Under the pieces are notes generated by a model. The model did no database searches, was not told where the DNA came from, and was given only the letters and a program-made list of their open reading frames with translations. A program made the translations under genes and the position numbers. This document shows positions 15,271 through 22,318 of a DNA stretch of 27,752 bases, one piece after another; within the stretch, counting starts at the first letter, position 1; every line of letters begins with the position of its first letter. This DNA is from an uncultured Actinomycetes bacterium (lineage in GTDB: Bacteria > Actinomycetota > Acidimicrobiia > Acidimicrobiales > Acidimicrobilacustridaceae): NCBI GenBank assembly GCA_945957335.1, contig CAMFLJ010000008.1, positions 1 through 27,752 of the forward strand. The letters are read 5' to 3'.

Positions 15271-16154
15271 CCATCACCGAGATCCGACCGGGCGTCGAGC
15301 TCGACGTCACTCCGCTCTCCGGCACCATCGGCTCGGAGATCCGCGGCGTCGACCTCACCCAGCGGCCCGACGACGAGACCCTCGCCGCCATCCGCCAGGT
15401 GTGGCTCGACCGCCGCGTCGTGTTCTTCCCCGGCCAGCACCTCACCCCGGCCCAGCACCGCGAGGTGGCCTCCTGGTTCGGCGAGGTCACGCAGGCCCAC
15501 CCGGTGATCCCGGGCCTGCCCGACAACCCCGAGGTCTTCGAGATCGACTACTCGCAGGCCGCCAAGCTCGCCGCCCAGTACGGCGACGTCTCCAAGCGGC
15601 GGGGCCTGGCCTGGCACACCGACGTCACCTTCGTCGAGCGGCCCCCGTCGGGCTCGCTCCTCAACGCCGTGGTCATCCCCCCGGCCGGCGGCGACACGCT
15701 CTGGACCGACCAGGTGGCGGCCTTCGCTGCGCTGAGCCCGGCGCTGCAGGCGTTCCTCTCCACGCTCCACGCGGTGCACGACGGCCGGGCGCAGTTCTCC
15801 GGTGTGCTCGAGCAGGTCGGCGAGGGCGAGTGGGACGGCGAGGCCTACCGGTCGCTCGAGCCGGTGGTGCACCCCGTGGTGCGCACCCACCCCGAGACCG
15901 GGGACAAGGTGCTGTTCGTCAACCCGGGCTTCACCTCCCACATCGCCGAGCTCGACCGGCCCGAGAGCGACGCCCTGCTCGCCTACCTCTACGAGCACTC
16001 GTCGCGGCCCGAGTTCGTCGTCCGGTACCACTGGCACGAGGGCGACCTCGGCTTCTGGGACAACCGGGCCACCTGGCACGCCGTCGCCGGCGACTTCGGC
16101 GACCAGCCTCGGGTCATCCAGCGGGTGACCCTGCGGGGCGACCGGCCCGTCTGA
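15267..16154 (+). CDS. Second TauD/TfdA family Fe(II)/2-oxoglutarate dioxygenase
   Basis: The 295-residue protein has H117 and D119 in LAWHTDVTF, H271 in FWDNRATWHAV, and R282 of RVIQRVTLRGDRPV for 2-oxoglutarate. It shares the framework of the first dioxygenase (HPVVRTHPETGDKVLFVNPGFTSHI) but differs through the substrate loop before HTD (EIDYSQAAKLAAQYGDVSKRRG instead of a Gly/Asp-rich stretch). This suggests duplication followed by change of substrate range. ATG 15267 overlaps the ATPase stop as ATGA. It is the last gene of the operon, which ends in tandem stem-loops. Confidence 0.9.
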   Translation: MTITEIRPGVELDVTPLSGTIGSEIRGVDLTQRPDDETLAAIRQVWLDRRVVFFPGQHLTPAQHREVASWFGEVTQAHPVIPGLPDNPEVFEIDYSQAAKLAAQYGDVSKRRGLAWHTDVTFVERPPSGSLLNAVVIPPAGGDTLWTDQVAAFAALSPALQAFLSTLHAVHDGRAQFSGVLEQVGEGEWDGEAYRSLEPVVHPVVRTHPETGDKVLFVNPGFTSHIAELDRPESDALLAYLYEHSSRPEFVVRYHWHEGDLGFWDNRATWHAVAGDFGDQPRVIQRVTLRGDRPV

Positions 16155-16171
16155 GCCGGCGCCCACGTTCT

Positions 16172-16207
16172 CGTTCCGCCGTCGGCCCCCCATTCGGCGG
16201 CGGAGCG
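16172..16207. terminator. First of three tandem stem-loops after the organosulfur operon
   Basis: CGTTCCGCCG (16172-16181) pairs with CGGCGGAGCG (16198-16207) with one G-U pair and a 16-nt loop. It lies 17 nt after the dioxygenase stop. Confidence 0.5.
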
Positions 16208-16213
16208 GAAGGG

Positions 16214-16241
16214 CCGGCCCGATGTCCCCACATCGGGTCGG
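16214..16241. terminator. Second tandem stem-loop
   Basis: CCGGCCCGATGT (16214-16225) and ACATCGGGTCGG (16230-16241) form a 12-bp stem with one G-U pair around a CCCC loop. This is the most compact of the three and a likely bidirectional terminator between convergent genes, although it has no T tract. Confidence 0.6.
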
Positions 16242-16252
16242 CAGACGACCAG

Positions 16253-16288
16253 GCCGGTGGCGGGCGCTCGGGGGCTCCCGCCACCGGC
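16253..16288. terminator. Third tandem stem-loop
   Basis: GCCGGTGGCGGG (16253-16264) and CCCGCCACCGGC (16277-16288) are perfect inverted repeats of 12 bp with a 12-nt loop. It may end the yaaA transcript coming from the other side or protect mRNA 3' ends. Confidence 0.5.
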
Positions 16289-16390
16289 TCTGGTACCTCG
16301 TGGACGTCGCGACGACCGTGCTCCTCCCCTGGCGCGGTGGCCGCGACGTCCGCGCGCCCGACCGCGGCGCTGCGGTGGGAGGTCCTGCCG

Positions 16391-17221
16391 TCAGCGGGGC
16401 GGGCGCACCATCGACACGAGCGTGCGGCCGCCGGCCTCCTCGGTGAGCGACGGGTCGTAGTCGTAGCCCTCGGGGTGGGTGAACGCGGCGAGGGCGGCGG
16501 GCTCGTCGGCGCCGGTGGCGAGCACGTGGCGCACCACCGCCCCCTTCAGCAGCTTGTTCCAGTGGTTCACCGTCGTGAACGAGCGCTCGGCGCCCTTCGC
16601 CCGGGGGCGCTCGTCGAGGAACCGCACCGACAGCACGTGCGCGGGCGCTCCGGGTGCGGCGGTGCCGGGCGCGGGCGGGGCCCACGCCGCCTCGTGCTCG
16701 TTGGGCAGCAGGTCCCACACCACCCGGCCCCCGACGGTCGGCGCCAGGGCCTCGGTGAGCGCACCGCGCCACCAGGTCGAGAGCTTGCCGAGACGGGGGA
16801 GCGTGGCGCTCATCTTCAGCTTGTGGTCGGGCAGCGGGTCGCCCGGAAGCGACGCCCCCCAGACGCCGCTGAAGATCACGACCTGCCGGTGCAGGCGTGT
16901 GCGGTCGCGGGCCGGCAGCGACCCGGCGTCGAGGGCGTCGTAGAGGACGCCGCTGTAGCGCTCGATGGCGGGGAGGGTGCCCGATTCGAGCACCGCCCGG
17001 TTGGCCTCGGTGGCCTTGGCGAGCGCGTCGCCCTTCACCCCGAGCAGCTTCTCGCGGGCCGCGACGCTGCCCTTCATGGCCCGCACCAGGGCCGCCGCCA
17101 CGGTGGCGCGGCGCTCGTCGAGCTCGGGGAACGCGCTGCGACCGGCACTCCACGGGGGGCCGTCGCCCCCGGGGCGCTTGCCCTCGGAGGGGGGCAGGAG
17201 GATGACGGGTGGGGCGGCCAT
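16391..17221 (-). CDS. yaaA: YaaA/DUF328 family peroxide-stress protein
   Basis: The 276-residue protein begins with the family hallmark VILLPPSEGK and contains YSGVLYDALDAGSL, VVIFSGVWGA, HKLKMSATLPRLG, LPNEHEAAW, a KGAERSF segment and the C-terminal GYDYDPSLT. E. coli YaaA lowers free iron and protects DNA under hydrogen peroxide; its biochemical role is DNA-binding with a helix-hairpin-helix-like fold. ATG 17221 is chosen because AGGA lies 8 nt upstream and the conserved strand follows directly. It is convergent with the dioxygenase operon, whose iron enzymes could relate to oxidative stress, but this is only context. Confidence 0.9.
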   Translation of the reverse strand: MAAPPVILLPPSEGKRPGGDGPPWSAGRSAFPELDERRATVAAALVRAMKGSVAAREKLLGVKGDALAKATEANRAVLESGTLPAIERYSGVLYDALDAGSLPARDRTRLHRQVVIFSGVWGASLPGDPLPDHKLKMSATLPRLGKLSTWWRGALTEALAPTVGGRVVWDLLPNEHEAAWAPPAPGTAAPGAPAHVLSVRFLDERPRAKGAERSFTTVNHWNKLLKGAVVRHVLATGADEPAALAAFTHPEGYDYDPSLTEEAGGRTLVSMVRPPR

Positions 17222-17574
17222 CGGGCCATCCTGCCGCACGGCCCGGGGCCCCTCCGACACCGGGTTGCCGGTCGGTGAACTCTTGGCCACAGGTGCCTGT
17301 CGAAGGAGGATCCGGCGCCTCCGCGTGGTAGAAACCTCTGTCGACTTCCTTTCGCCAGGACGTCGCTCGACCGCCGAGGAGGTGATGCGCCATGCCGACC
17401 AGCGAGCCCCCAAGTACGTCGGTGACCTCCCGCGCCACCTCCGCCGGTCGCCGCTGACACCGCTCCCGGTGCATCGCCGCGGCCCGGCACCGTCGTCCTG
17501 ACGGCGCCCCGGACCTCTGTCCGCGCGAGGTGGCACGTCGTCCGTGCCCGAACCTCGAGCCTGTGGAGCCCGAC
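17222..17574. other. Divergent intergenic leader between yaaA and the MgtE-N gene (353 nt)
   Basis: This stretch must hold promoters for both genes. I see a short palindrome ACAGG-TG-CCTGT (17289-17300), a small stem GGAGG/CCTCC (17305-17309/17318-17322), and possible short leader ORFs starting at 17385 or 17392 after a GAGGAGG ribosome site (17376-17382). I searched by eye for the M-box magnesium riboswitch core (GGTGAGGCTCC and the downstream loops) and the yybP-ykoY manganese motif and found neither. Confidence 0.4.
17392..17457 (+). CDS. Possible short leader ORF upstream of the magnesium module
   Basis: An ATG at 17392 lies 9 nt after GGAGG (17378-17382) and opens a 21-codon frame rich in Ser, Thr and Pro (starting MPTSEPPSTS). 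A second frame from ATG 17385 encodes 38 residues ending at 17501 with a proline-rich C-terminal half (SPLTPLP, then PAP). Proline-rich leader peptides control magnesium transporters in enterobacteria (mgtL). Whether either frame is translated here is unknown; the ribosome site is the only support. Confidence 0.22.
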   Translation: MPTSEPPSTSVTSRATSAGRR

Positions 17575-18906
17575 ATGTCGCACACCCTCCACGTGCCGCG
17601 CGCCATCACCCAGCGGCGCACCCAGCGAACCAAGCGGCTTCTGGCCCTCGATGCCGTCGCCGAGTCCCTGCTCTCCGTCGCCGGGCTCACCGGCGCGCCC
17701 GTCGTGCACCGCTCCGGTGCCGAGGTCGGCACCCTCGTCGACCTCGTCGTGCGCTGGGAGGGCGAGCCCTACCCGCCCCTGACCGGGCTCGTGGTCCGTG
17801 TCGGACGACGCCTCTCGTGGGTGCCGGCCGACAAGGTCGACGAGCTCGAGCAGCGCCGCATCGTGCTGCGGTCGGCCAAGCTCGACCTGCGCGACTTCAA
17901 CCGCCGCGACAACGAGGTGAAGCTCGTCGACGACGTGATCGACCACCAGATGGTCGACGTCGACGGGGTGCGGGTGTTCCGCGCCGCCGACCTGTTCCTC
18001 GCCCGGGTGGGCGGCGGCTACCGCCTGGTGGGCGCCGACGTGGGCTTCGCCACCCTCGTGCGCCGCCTCGGCCCGGCCCGCTGGCGGGCCAAGCCGCACC
18101 CCGACCGCGTCATCGACTGGGCGGCCATCCAGCCCTTCTCCGACCCCGGCGAGCCGGTGCGGCTCAGCCGCGCCAACAGCGAGCTGCGGCGCCTGCGCCC
18201 CGGTGAGCTCGCCGACCTGCTCGAGGAGCTGGGCCGCTCGCAGCGCCAGGAGCTGCTCGCCGCCCTCGACGCCGAGACCGCCGCCGACGCGCTCGAGGAG
18301 ATGGAGAGCGACGAGCTCGCCGTGCTCCTGCGCGACGCCGAGCCCGAGCAGGCCGCCACCCTCGTGGCCGAGATGGAACCCGACGAGGCCGCCGACGCGC
18401 TGCGCGACCTCGACGACGACACCCGCGACGAGGTCATGGCCGCCATGCCCGACGACGTCCGCGAGGTGCTGAGCGACCTCCTCGACTACGACGAGGCAAC
18501 CGCCGGCGGCGTCATGACCACCACCATGATCGTGCTCGAGGGCGACGCCACCGTGGCCGAGGCCCGGCGCCGCCTGCGCGACCGCGACGACAACCTCGAC
18601 ATCGACGGCGTGCTCGTCGTCGACAGCGACTGGTGCCTGGTCGACGACGTCCACATGATCGAGCTCTTCACCGCGGAGCCCGACCAGCGCCTGCGCGACC
18701 TCACCAAGCCGCCGTGGCCGGTCACCGTCACCGCCGACGTCCCCCTCGCCGAGGTGGTCGAGGCGTTCGTCGAGAACCGGGGCTCGTCGGTGGTCGTCAT
18801 CGACTCGGCCGGCCGCCCGATCGGCCGCATCCTGGCCGACGACGTGGTCGACGCCCTGCTGCCCCACGAGCGGGAACGGCGCCGGTTCTCCGGCATCCTC
18901 TCCTAG
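17575..18906 (+). CDS. Soluble PRC-barrel / MgtE N-domain / CBS-pair protein (magnesium sensor module)
   Basis: The 443-residue protein has no membrane helices. It has two PRC-barrel-like regions (about 24-110 and 113-170), an MgtE intracellular N-domain made of repeated acidic helices (about 206-308, e.g. LADLLEELG, AADALEEME), the typical MgtE junction LDYDEATAGGVMT (303-315), and two CBS motifs (about 312-370 and 375-432). In MgtE channels these N and CBS domains bind Mg2+ and gate the pore; here the pore domain is missing and the frame ends with a stop. The next gene is an Nramp-related transporter, so it probably regulates that partner. ATG 17575 has GGAG 6 nt upstream; a GTG at 17530 would add 15 residues without a ribosome site. 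Confidence 0.9.
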   Translation: MSHTLHVPRAITQRRTQRTKRLLALDAVAESLLSVAGLTGAPVVHRSGAEVGTLVDLVVRWEGEPYPPLTGLVVRVGRRLSWVPADKVDELEQRRIVLRSAKLDLRDFNRRDNEVKLVDDVIDHQMVDVDGVRVFRAADLFLARVGGGYRLVGADVGFATLVRRLGPARWRAKPHPDRVIDWAAIQPFSDPGEPVRLSRANSELRRLRPGELADLLEELGRSQRQELLAALDAETAADALEEMESDELAVLLRDAEPEQAATLVAEMEPDEAADALRDLDDDTRDEVMAAMPDDVREVLSDLLDYDEATAGGVMTTTMIVLEGDATVAEARRRLRDRDDNLDIDGVLVVDSDWCLVDDVHMIELFTAEPDQRLRDLTKPPWPVTVTADVPLAEVVEAFVENRGSSVVVIDSAGRPIGRILADDVVDALLPHERERRRFSGILS

Positions 18907-18915
18907 GGGCGCGCC

Positions 18916-20247
18916 ATGGCGGACGAGCCCACCACCCCTGACACCGGCGCGTCGCCGGACAAGGGCACCGGATCGGCATCCGGCGCCTCCGGTCCGGCGC
19001 GCCCGGCCGGCAAGCGGCGCCGGCCCCGGTGGCTGGCGTGGGTGATGGTGCTCGGCCCGGGCCTCATCGCCGCCAACGCCGGCAACGACGCCGGCGGCAT
19101 CGCCACCTACGCGTCGGCCGGCTCCGAGTTCGGCTACTCGACGCTGTTCGTGATGCTGCTGGTCACGGTGGCGCTGGTGGTGGTGCAGGAGATGTCGGCC
19201 CGGCTCGGTGCCCACACCGGCGAGGGGCTGATGTCGCTGATCCGCGAGCAGTTCCCGCTCCGGGCCTCGGCGTTCGCCATCGTGTGCCTCCTGATCGCGA
19301 ACCTCGGCCTCGTCGTCTCGGAGTTCGCGGGCATCGGCGCCGCCTTCGAGATCTTCGGCGTGTCCCGGTACATCGCAGTGCCGATCGCCGCACTGGTGGT
19401 GTGGGCGGTCGTGGTGGTCGGGAACTACAGCTGGGCCGAGCGGGTGTTCCTGCTGCTCAGCCTGGCGTTCATCGCCTACCCGATCTCGGCGGTGCTGGCC
19501 CGGCCCTCCGGCCACGAGGTGGCCAAGAACCTCTTCTTCCCCCACGGCGTGTGGAGCAAGGAGTACCTGTTCCTCGTCGTGGCCCTCATCGGCACCACGA
19601 TCACGCCGTACATGCAGCTCTACCAGTCGTCGGCGGTGGCCGATCGCGGCGGCGATCCCGAGGACTACCGCAAGGTCAAGGTCGACACGATCACCGGATC
19701 GATCTTCGCCAACATCGTGTCGATGGCGATCATCATCGCCACCGCCGCGGCCATCGGCGGCAGCGGGCCGCTCAACTCGGCGGCCGAGGCGGCCCAGGCG
19801 CTCGAGCCGGTGGCCGGCTCCGGCGCCGAGACGCTCTTCGGCATCGGGCTGCTCGGCGCGTCGGCCCTGGCCGCCGCGGTGGTGCCCCTCGCCACCTCCT
19901 ACGCGGTGGCCGAGGCGGTGGGCGTCGAGCGGTCGGTGTCGCGCACGTTCCGCGAGGCGCCGCTGTTCATGGGGCTGTTCACCGCGCTGGTGGTGGTGGG
20001 CGCGGGCGTGGCACTGCTGCCCGGCAACCTCATCCAGCTCCTCATCAACATGCAGGTGCTGAACGGCTTCATCGCGCCGATCGTGCTGGTGTTCATCCTG
20101 ATCCTGGCCAACCGCCGCAACGTGCTCGGGCCCGCGGTGAACGGGCCCCGCTTCCGGATCGTGGCCACGATCTGCGTGGTCGCCGTGGCCGTGCTGGCCG
20201 CGGTGGTGTTCGTCCAGACGGTGCTGGGCTGGGCCGGGATCGGCTGA
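18916..20247 (+). CDS. Nramp-related divalent metal transporter, NRMT-like (probable magnesium uptake)
   Basis: The 443-residue protein has a disordered N-tail (1-40) and about 11 membrane helices. It aligns with Nramp/SLC11 in helix 1 (GPGLIAANAGNDAGGIATY) and helix 6 (GTTITPYMQLYQSSAV). The metal-site motifs are changed: DPGN is DAGG (58-61) and MPHN is TPYM (230-233), so the methionine that selects soft transition metals is absent. This pattern agrees with the Nramp-related magnesium transporter clade described from Eggerthella lenta. The ATG is 9 nt after the previous stop, and AGGGG overlapping that stop gives a ribosome site 6 nt away. It forms a two-gene operon with the MgtE-N/CBS protein. 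Substrate assignment is inference; Mn2+ remains possible. Confidence 0.9.
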   Translation: MADEPTTPDTGASPDKGTGSASGASGPARPAGKRRRPRWLAWVMVLGPGLIAANAGNDAGGIATYASAGSEFGYSTLFVMLLVTVALVVVQEMSARLGAHTGEGLMSLIREQFPLRASAFAIVCLLIANLGLVVSEFAGIGAAFEIFGVSRYIAVPIAALVVWAVVVVGNYSWAERVFLLLSLAFIAYPISAVLARPSGHEVAKNLFFPHGVWSKEYLFLVVALIGTTITPYMQLYQSSAVADRGGDPEDYRKVKVDTITGSIFANIVSMAIIIATAAAIGGSGPLNSAAEAAQALEPVAGSGAETLFGIGLLGASALAAAVVPLATSYAVAEAVGVERSVSRTFREAPLFMGLFTALVVVGAGVALLPGNLIQLLINMQVLNGFIAPIVLVFILILANRRNVLGPAVNGPRFRIVATICVVAVAVLAAVVFVQTVLGWAGIG

Positions 20248-20268
20248 CCCCGCCCGGCGGGTGGGTCA
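20245..20268. terminator. Short palindrome spanning both convergent stop codons
   Basis: TGACCC (20245-20250) pairs with GGGTCA (20263-20268), with CCC/GGG pairs inside. The outer arms are the stop codons of the Nramp-related gene and of the AIM24 gene. It may end both transcripts. Confidence 0.45.
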
Positions 20269-20955
20269 GAAGCCCATGCCGCTCTTGGCGCCGGAGCCCC
20301 GGGCCACGCCCTCCGACGGCTGGACCATCACCCAGCCCTGCCCGGAGAACCCCATCTGGAAGGTCTCACCCGAGCCCTTGCCGATGAGGGTCTTCATGCT
20401 GACGTCGCTCTTCACGCTCATGGTGACGCCGTGGGTCCACATCACGACCGCCTGCGGGTCGGCGAAGGTGGGTGCCTCGGCCACGTCGAGCACGACGGGC
20501 GGGCCGTCGGTGGTGATGGCCACGTAGCCGGTGCCGCTGAGGGTGACGTTGTAGAGCCCGCCGGCCATCGCGCCCGCCCCGCCGATCCGCTGGATGTCCG
20601 ACTCGAGCGACCCGCTGTAGGCGAGCACGTTGGCGCCGTTCACCCAGATCTTGTCCTGCTCGAGGTACATCACCTGGATCTCCGAGGCGGCGTCGGCCAG
20701 GAACACCTCGCCGGTGCCGACCACGTCCATGGTGGGCACGCCCTCACCGGTGAGCTTCTGCTTCATGAAGCCGCTCACCCCGCCCGAGCCGGCGTGCTCG
20801 AACCGGGCGTCGCCCTGGTAGGCCACCATCGACCCGATGCGGGCCTTCACCGGCCCGTACTGCAGGAACACCTTGAGCATCTTCTTGCTCTGGAGGGTGA
20901 ACGGGTCGGCGCCCGAGGTCTCCTTGTACTCCGTGAAGTCGGCGTGGATGGGCAT
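20266..20955 (-). CDS. AIM24 family protein
   Basis: The 229-residue protein fits the AIM24 family (TIGR00266/PF01987), beta-rich proteins of unknown biochemical role found across bacteria and in mitochondria. Family features visible are the Gly-rich strand runs YQGDARFEHAGSGG, GEVFLADAASEIQVMYLEQDKIWVNGANVLAYS, the SGTGYVAITTDGPPVVLDV segment, and GKGSGETFQMGFSGQGWVMVQPSEG near the end. ATG 20955 is chosen because GGGAG lies 6 nt upstream and the length is normal; the longer upstream frame runs through palindromic repeats and is rejected. No signal peptide or membrane helix. It has its own promoter region and no operon partner. Confidence 0.85.
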   Translation of the reverse strand: MPIHADFTEYKETSGADPFTLQSKKMLKVFLQYGPVKARIGSMVAYQGDARFEHAGSGGVSGFMKQKLTGEGVPTMDVVGTGEVFLADAASEIQVMYLEQDKIWVNGANVLAYSGSLESDIQRIGGAGAMAGGLYNVTLSGTGYVAITTDGPPVVLDVAEAPTFADPQAVVMWTHGVTMSVKSDVSMKTLIGKGSGETFQMGFSGQGWVMVQPSEGVARGSGAKSGMGF

Positions 20956-21042
20956 GCGTGTCTCCCGTCGGCTCGCGCTGCAGCGCCTCTCTGCCGCGAA
21001 CCCTACGAGAACCGCGCCCAGCCGGTAGGGCCTCCCGCCCCC

Positions 21043-21087
21043 ACCTGTTGCCATGTGTCCGCCGGGTTGGGACATCTGGCAACAGGT
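21043..21087. repeat. 45-bp palindromic repeat, copy 1
   Basis: ACCTGTTGCCA (21043-21053) and TGGCAACAGGT (21077-21087) are perfect 11-bp inverted arms; inside, TGTCC (21056-21060) pairs with GGACA (21070-21074). It is 38/45 identical to copy 2, with a 61-bp period. It lies between the divergent AIM24 and cupin genes. Confidence 0.75.
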
Positions 21088-21103
21088 CGGTGGTGGTGGC
21101 GCG

Positions 21104-21148
21104 ACCCGTTGCCCCATGTCCGCCGGATCGGGACATCTGGCAACCGGT
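21104..21148. repeat. 45-bp palindromic repeat, copy 2
   Basis: Outer arms ACCCGTTGCC (21104-21113) and GGCAACCGGT (21139-21148) pair except for one C-C mismatch; ATGTCC (21116-21121) pairs with GGACAT (21131-21136). Several changes from copy 1 are in stem positions and keep or improve inner pairing, as expected for a structured element. Confidence 0.75.
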
Positions 21149-21174
21149 CGGGGGTGGGGTGGCAGGCTCGGGGG

Positions 21175-21555
21175 ATGGATCACCTGCGGATCTGGGCCGA
21201 CGAGTCGGGGGAGAGCCACCTCGAGCGCGTGAGCACGCCGCGCCACGTGTCGCCGGCCGAGCCCGGCGTGGCCGAGCTTTGGGTGTCCGAGCCGCACGGC
21301 GCCGACCGGCTGCAGTTCGTGACCGTGATCGCCGACGACCAGCGGCCCGACTGGCACTGCGGCCCGCGGCGTCAGTGGGTCGTGTTCCTCGACGGCTGGG
21401 TGCGCATCACCACGAGCGACGGCGACGTCGAGCAGCTACCGGCGGGCTCGGTGGTGCTGGTGGAGGACCTGGACGGCCGGGGTCACGTCACCGAGCACGA
21501 GCCGGGCGAGCGGCGCGTGCTGGTGATCCCGATCGACCCGCCGGCGCCGTCGTAG
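21175..21555 (+). CDS. Small cupin-domain protein
   Basis: The 126-residue protein has a single cupin-like beta barrel: QFVTVIADDQRPDWHCGPRRQWVVFLDGWVRITTSDGDVEQLPAGSVVLVEDLDGRGHVTEHEPG. The first cupin motif is poor in metal ligands (one His-Cys pair, WHC), and the second keeps PxGSVxxxED and a histidine in GRGH. Substrate and metal are unknown. A NANNNT-type -10 (CAGGCT, 21163-21168) ends 7 nt before the ATG, consistent with a leaderless message; a G run also touches the start. Its last 68 nt are antisense to the end of the TetR gene. Confidence 0.78.
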   Translation: MDHLRIWADESGESHLERVSTPRHVSPAEPGVAELWVSEPHGADRLQFVTVIADDQRPDWHCGPRRQWVVFLDGWVRITTSDGDVEQLPAGSVVLVEDLDGRGHVTEHEPGERRVLVIPIDPPAPS

Positions 21556-22219
21556 CGGGGGCGCCCACCCTCGTCGCCTTCGTGCCCTTGGTGGCCCGGC
21601 CGGCGTTCGGCGCCGCGGCGCCGGGCACGCTGATGCCGCGGATGATCACCTCGACGAGGTCGGTGTAGGTGCGGGCCATGTCGTCGACCATGCACACGTC
21701 GGCCAGCTCGAGGGCCACCGCGCCGTGCACCGCGGCCCACACCTGCTGGGCGACCTCGCGTGGGTCGCCCTCGAGGAAGGCGCCCTCGCGCATGCCCAGT
21801 GCGACGCCCTGCACGAGCACCTCGAACGCCTCCTCGGCCACGGCGTGCGACTGCTCGCTGGGCTGGAAGCCCGGCACCGCGCACAGGAACATGACCTCGT
21901 AGGTGCGGGGGTGGTCGAGGGCGAGGCGGCGGTACTCGAGCAGCCCGGCTCGCAGCGCCTCGACCGGGTCGGGGGCGGTCACCACGGCGTAGAGCTCGCC
22001 GGTGAGCACCTCGAACCCGACGCGGAAGAGCGCGTCGACCACGCCGTTCTTGCCGCCCTCGAAGTGGTTGTACACGCCCATCGGCGCCACGCCGGCCTCG
22101 GCCGCGACGCGCCGGACCGAGAGCGCTTCGGGCCCCTCGGCCTCGAGGAGGCGGAAGGCGGCCCCGACGATGGCCTTCTCGATCTCGTTCGACGGCGTTC
22201 GCTGCCGGGGGTGGCTCAT
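21488..22219 (-). CDS. TetR family transcriptional regulator, probable repressor of the DHA2 exporter
   Basis: The 243-residue protein has a TetR helix-turn-helix at about residues 8-58 (EIEKAIVGAAFRLLEAEGPEALSVRRVAAEAGVAPMGVYNHFEG), then a helical ligand domain resembling TetR_C types with YEVMFLCAVPGF. The last 35 or so residues are a low-complexity Ala/Pro/Arg/Thr tail, part of it antisense to the cupin gene. Start 22219 (ATG) is preferred, with an adjoining in-frame GTG just before it; TAAATT on the minus strand is a candidate -10 close upstream. It is divergent from the exporter gene, and a large perfect inverted repeat lies between them, the usual layout of a TetR repressor and its target. 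Confidence 0.85.
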   Translation of the reverse strand: MSHPRQRTPSNEIEKAIVGAAFRLLEAEGPEALSVRRVAAEAGVAPMGVYNHFEGGKNGVVDALFRVGFEVLTGELYAVVTAPDPVEALRAGLLEYRRLALDHPRTYEVMFLCAVPGFQPSEQSHAVAEEAFEVLVQGVALGMREGAFLEGDPREVAQQVWAAVHGAVALELADVCMVDDMARTYTDLVEVIIRGISVPGAAAPNAGRATKGTKATRVGAPATTAPAGRSGSPARAARPARAR

Positions 22220-22318
22220 CACGGCGGAATTTAGACCTTGGGGCGGGCGCGGCACGGGTGGCGCCGGGCGTCGGGTGCTGCAGGGGGAGGTCCGCCGGGA
22301 CTGTGGCGGATTTCCCTC

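Noticed and set aside
17222..17574. M-box or yybP-ykoY riboswitch before the magnesium module
   Set aside because: The conserved core (GGTGAGGCTCC and its partner loops for M-box; paired GGGGAGTA-type loops for yybP-ykoY) was not found. A covariance-model search would settle this.
15042..17732. A long minus-strand frame across the dioxygenase and yaaA region
   Set aside because: It crosses stem-loops and reads opposite the second dioxygenase; no family features apart from frame-shifted shadows of yaaA.
20956..21357. N-terminal extension of the AIM24 frame through the palindromic repeats
   Set aside because: The extended frame reads through repeats and antisense to the cupin start; ATG 20955 has a good ribosome site and gives the normal family length.
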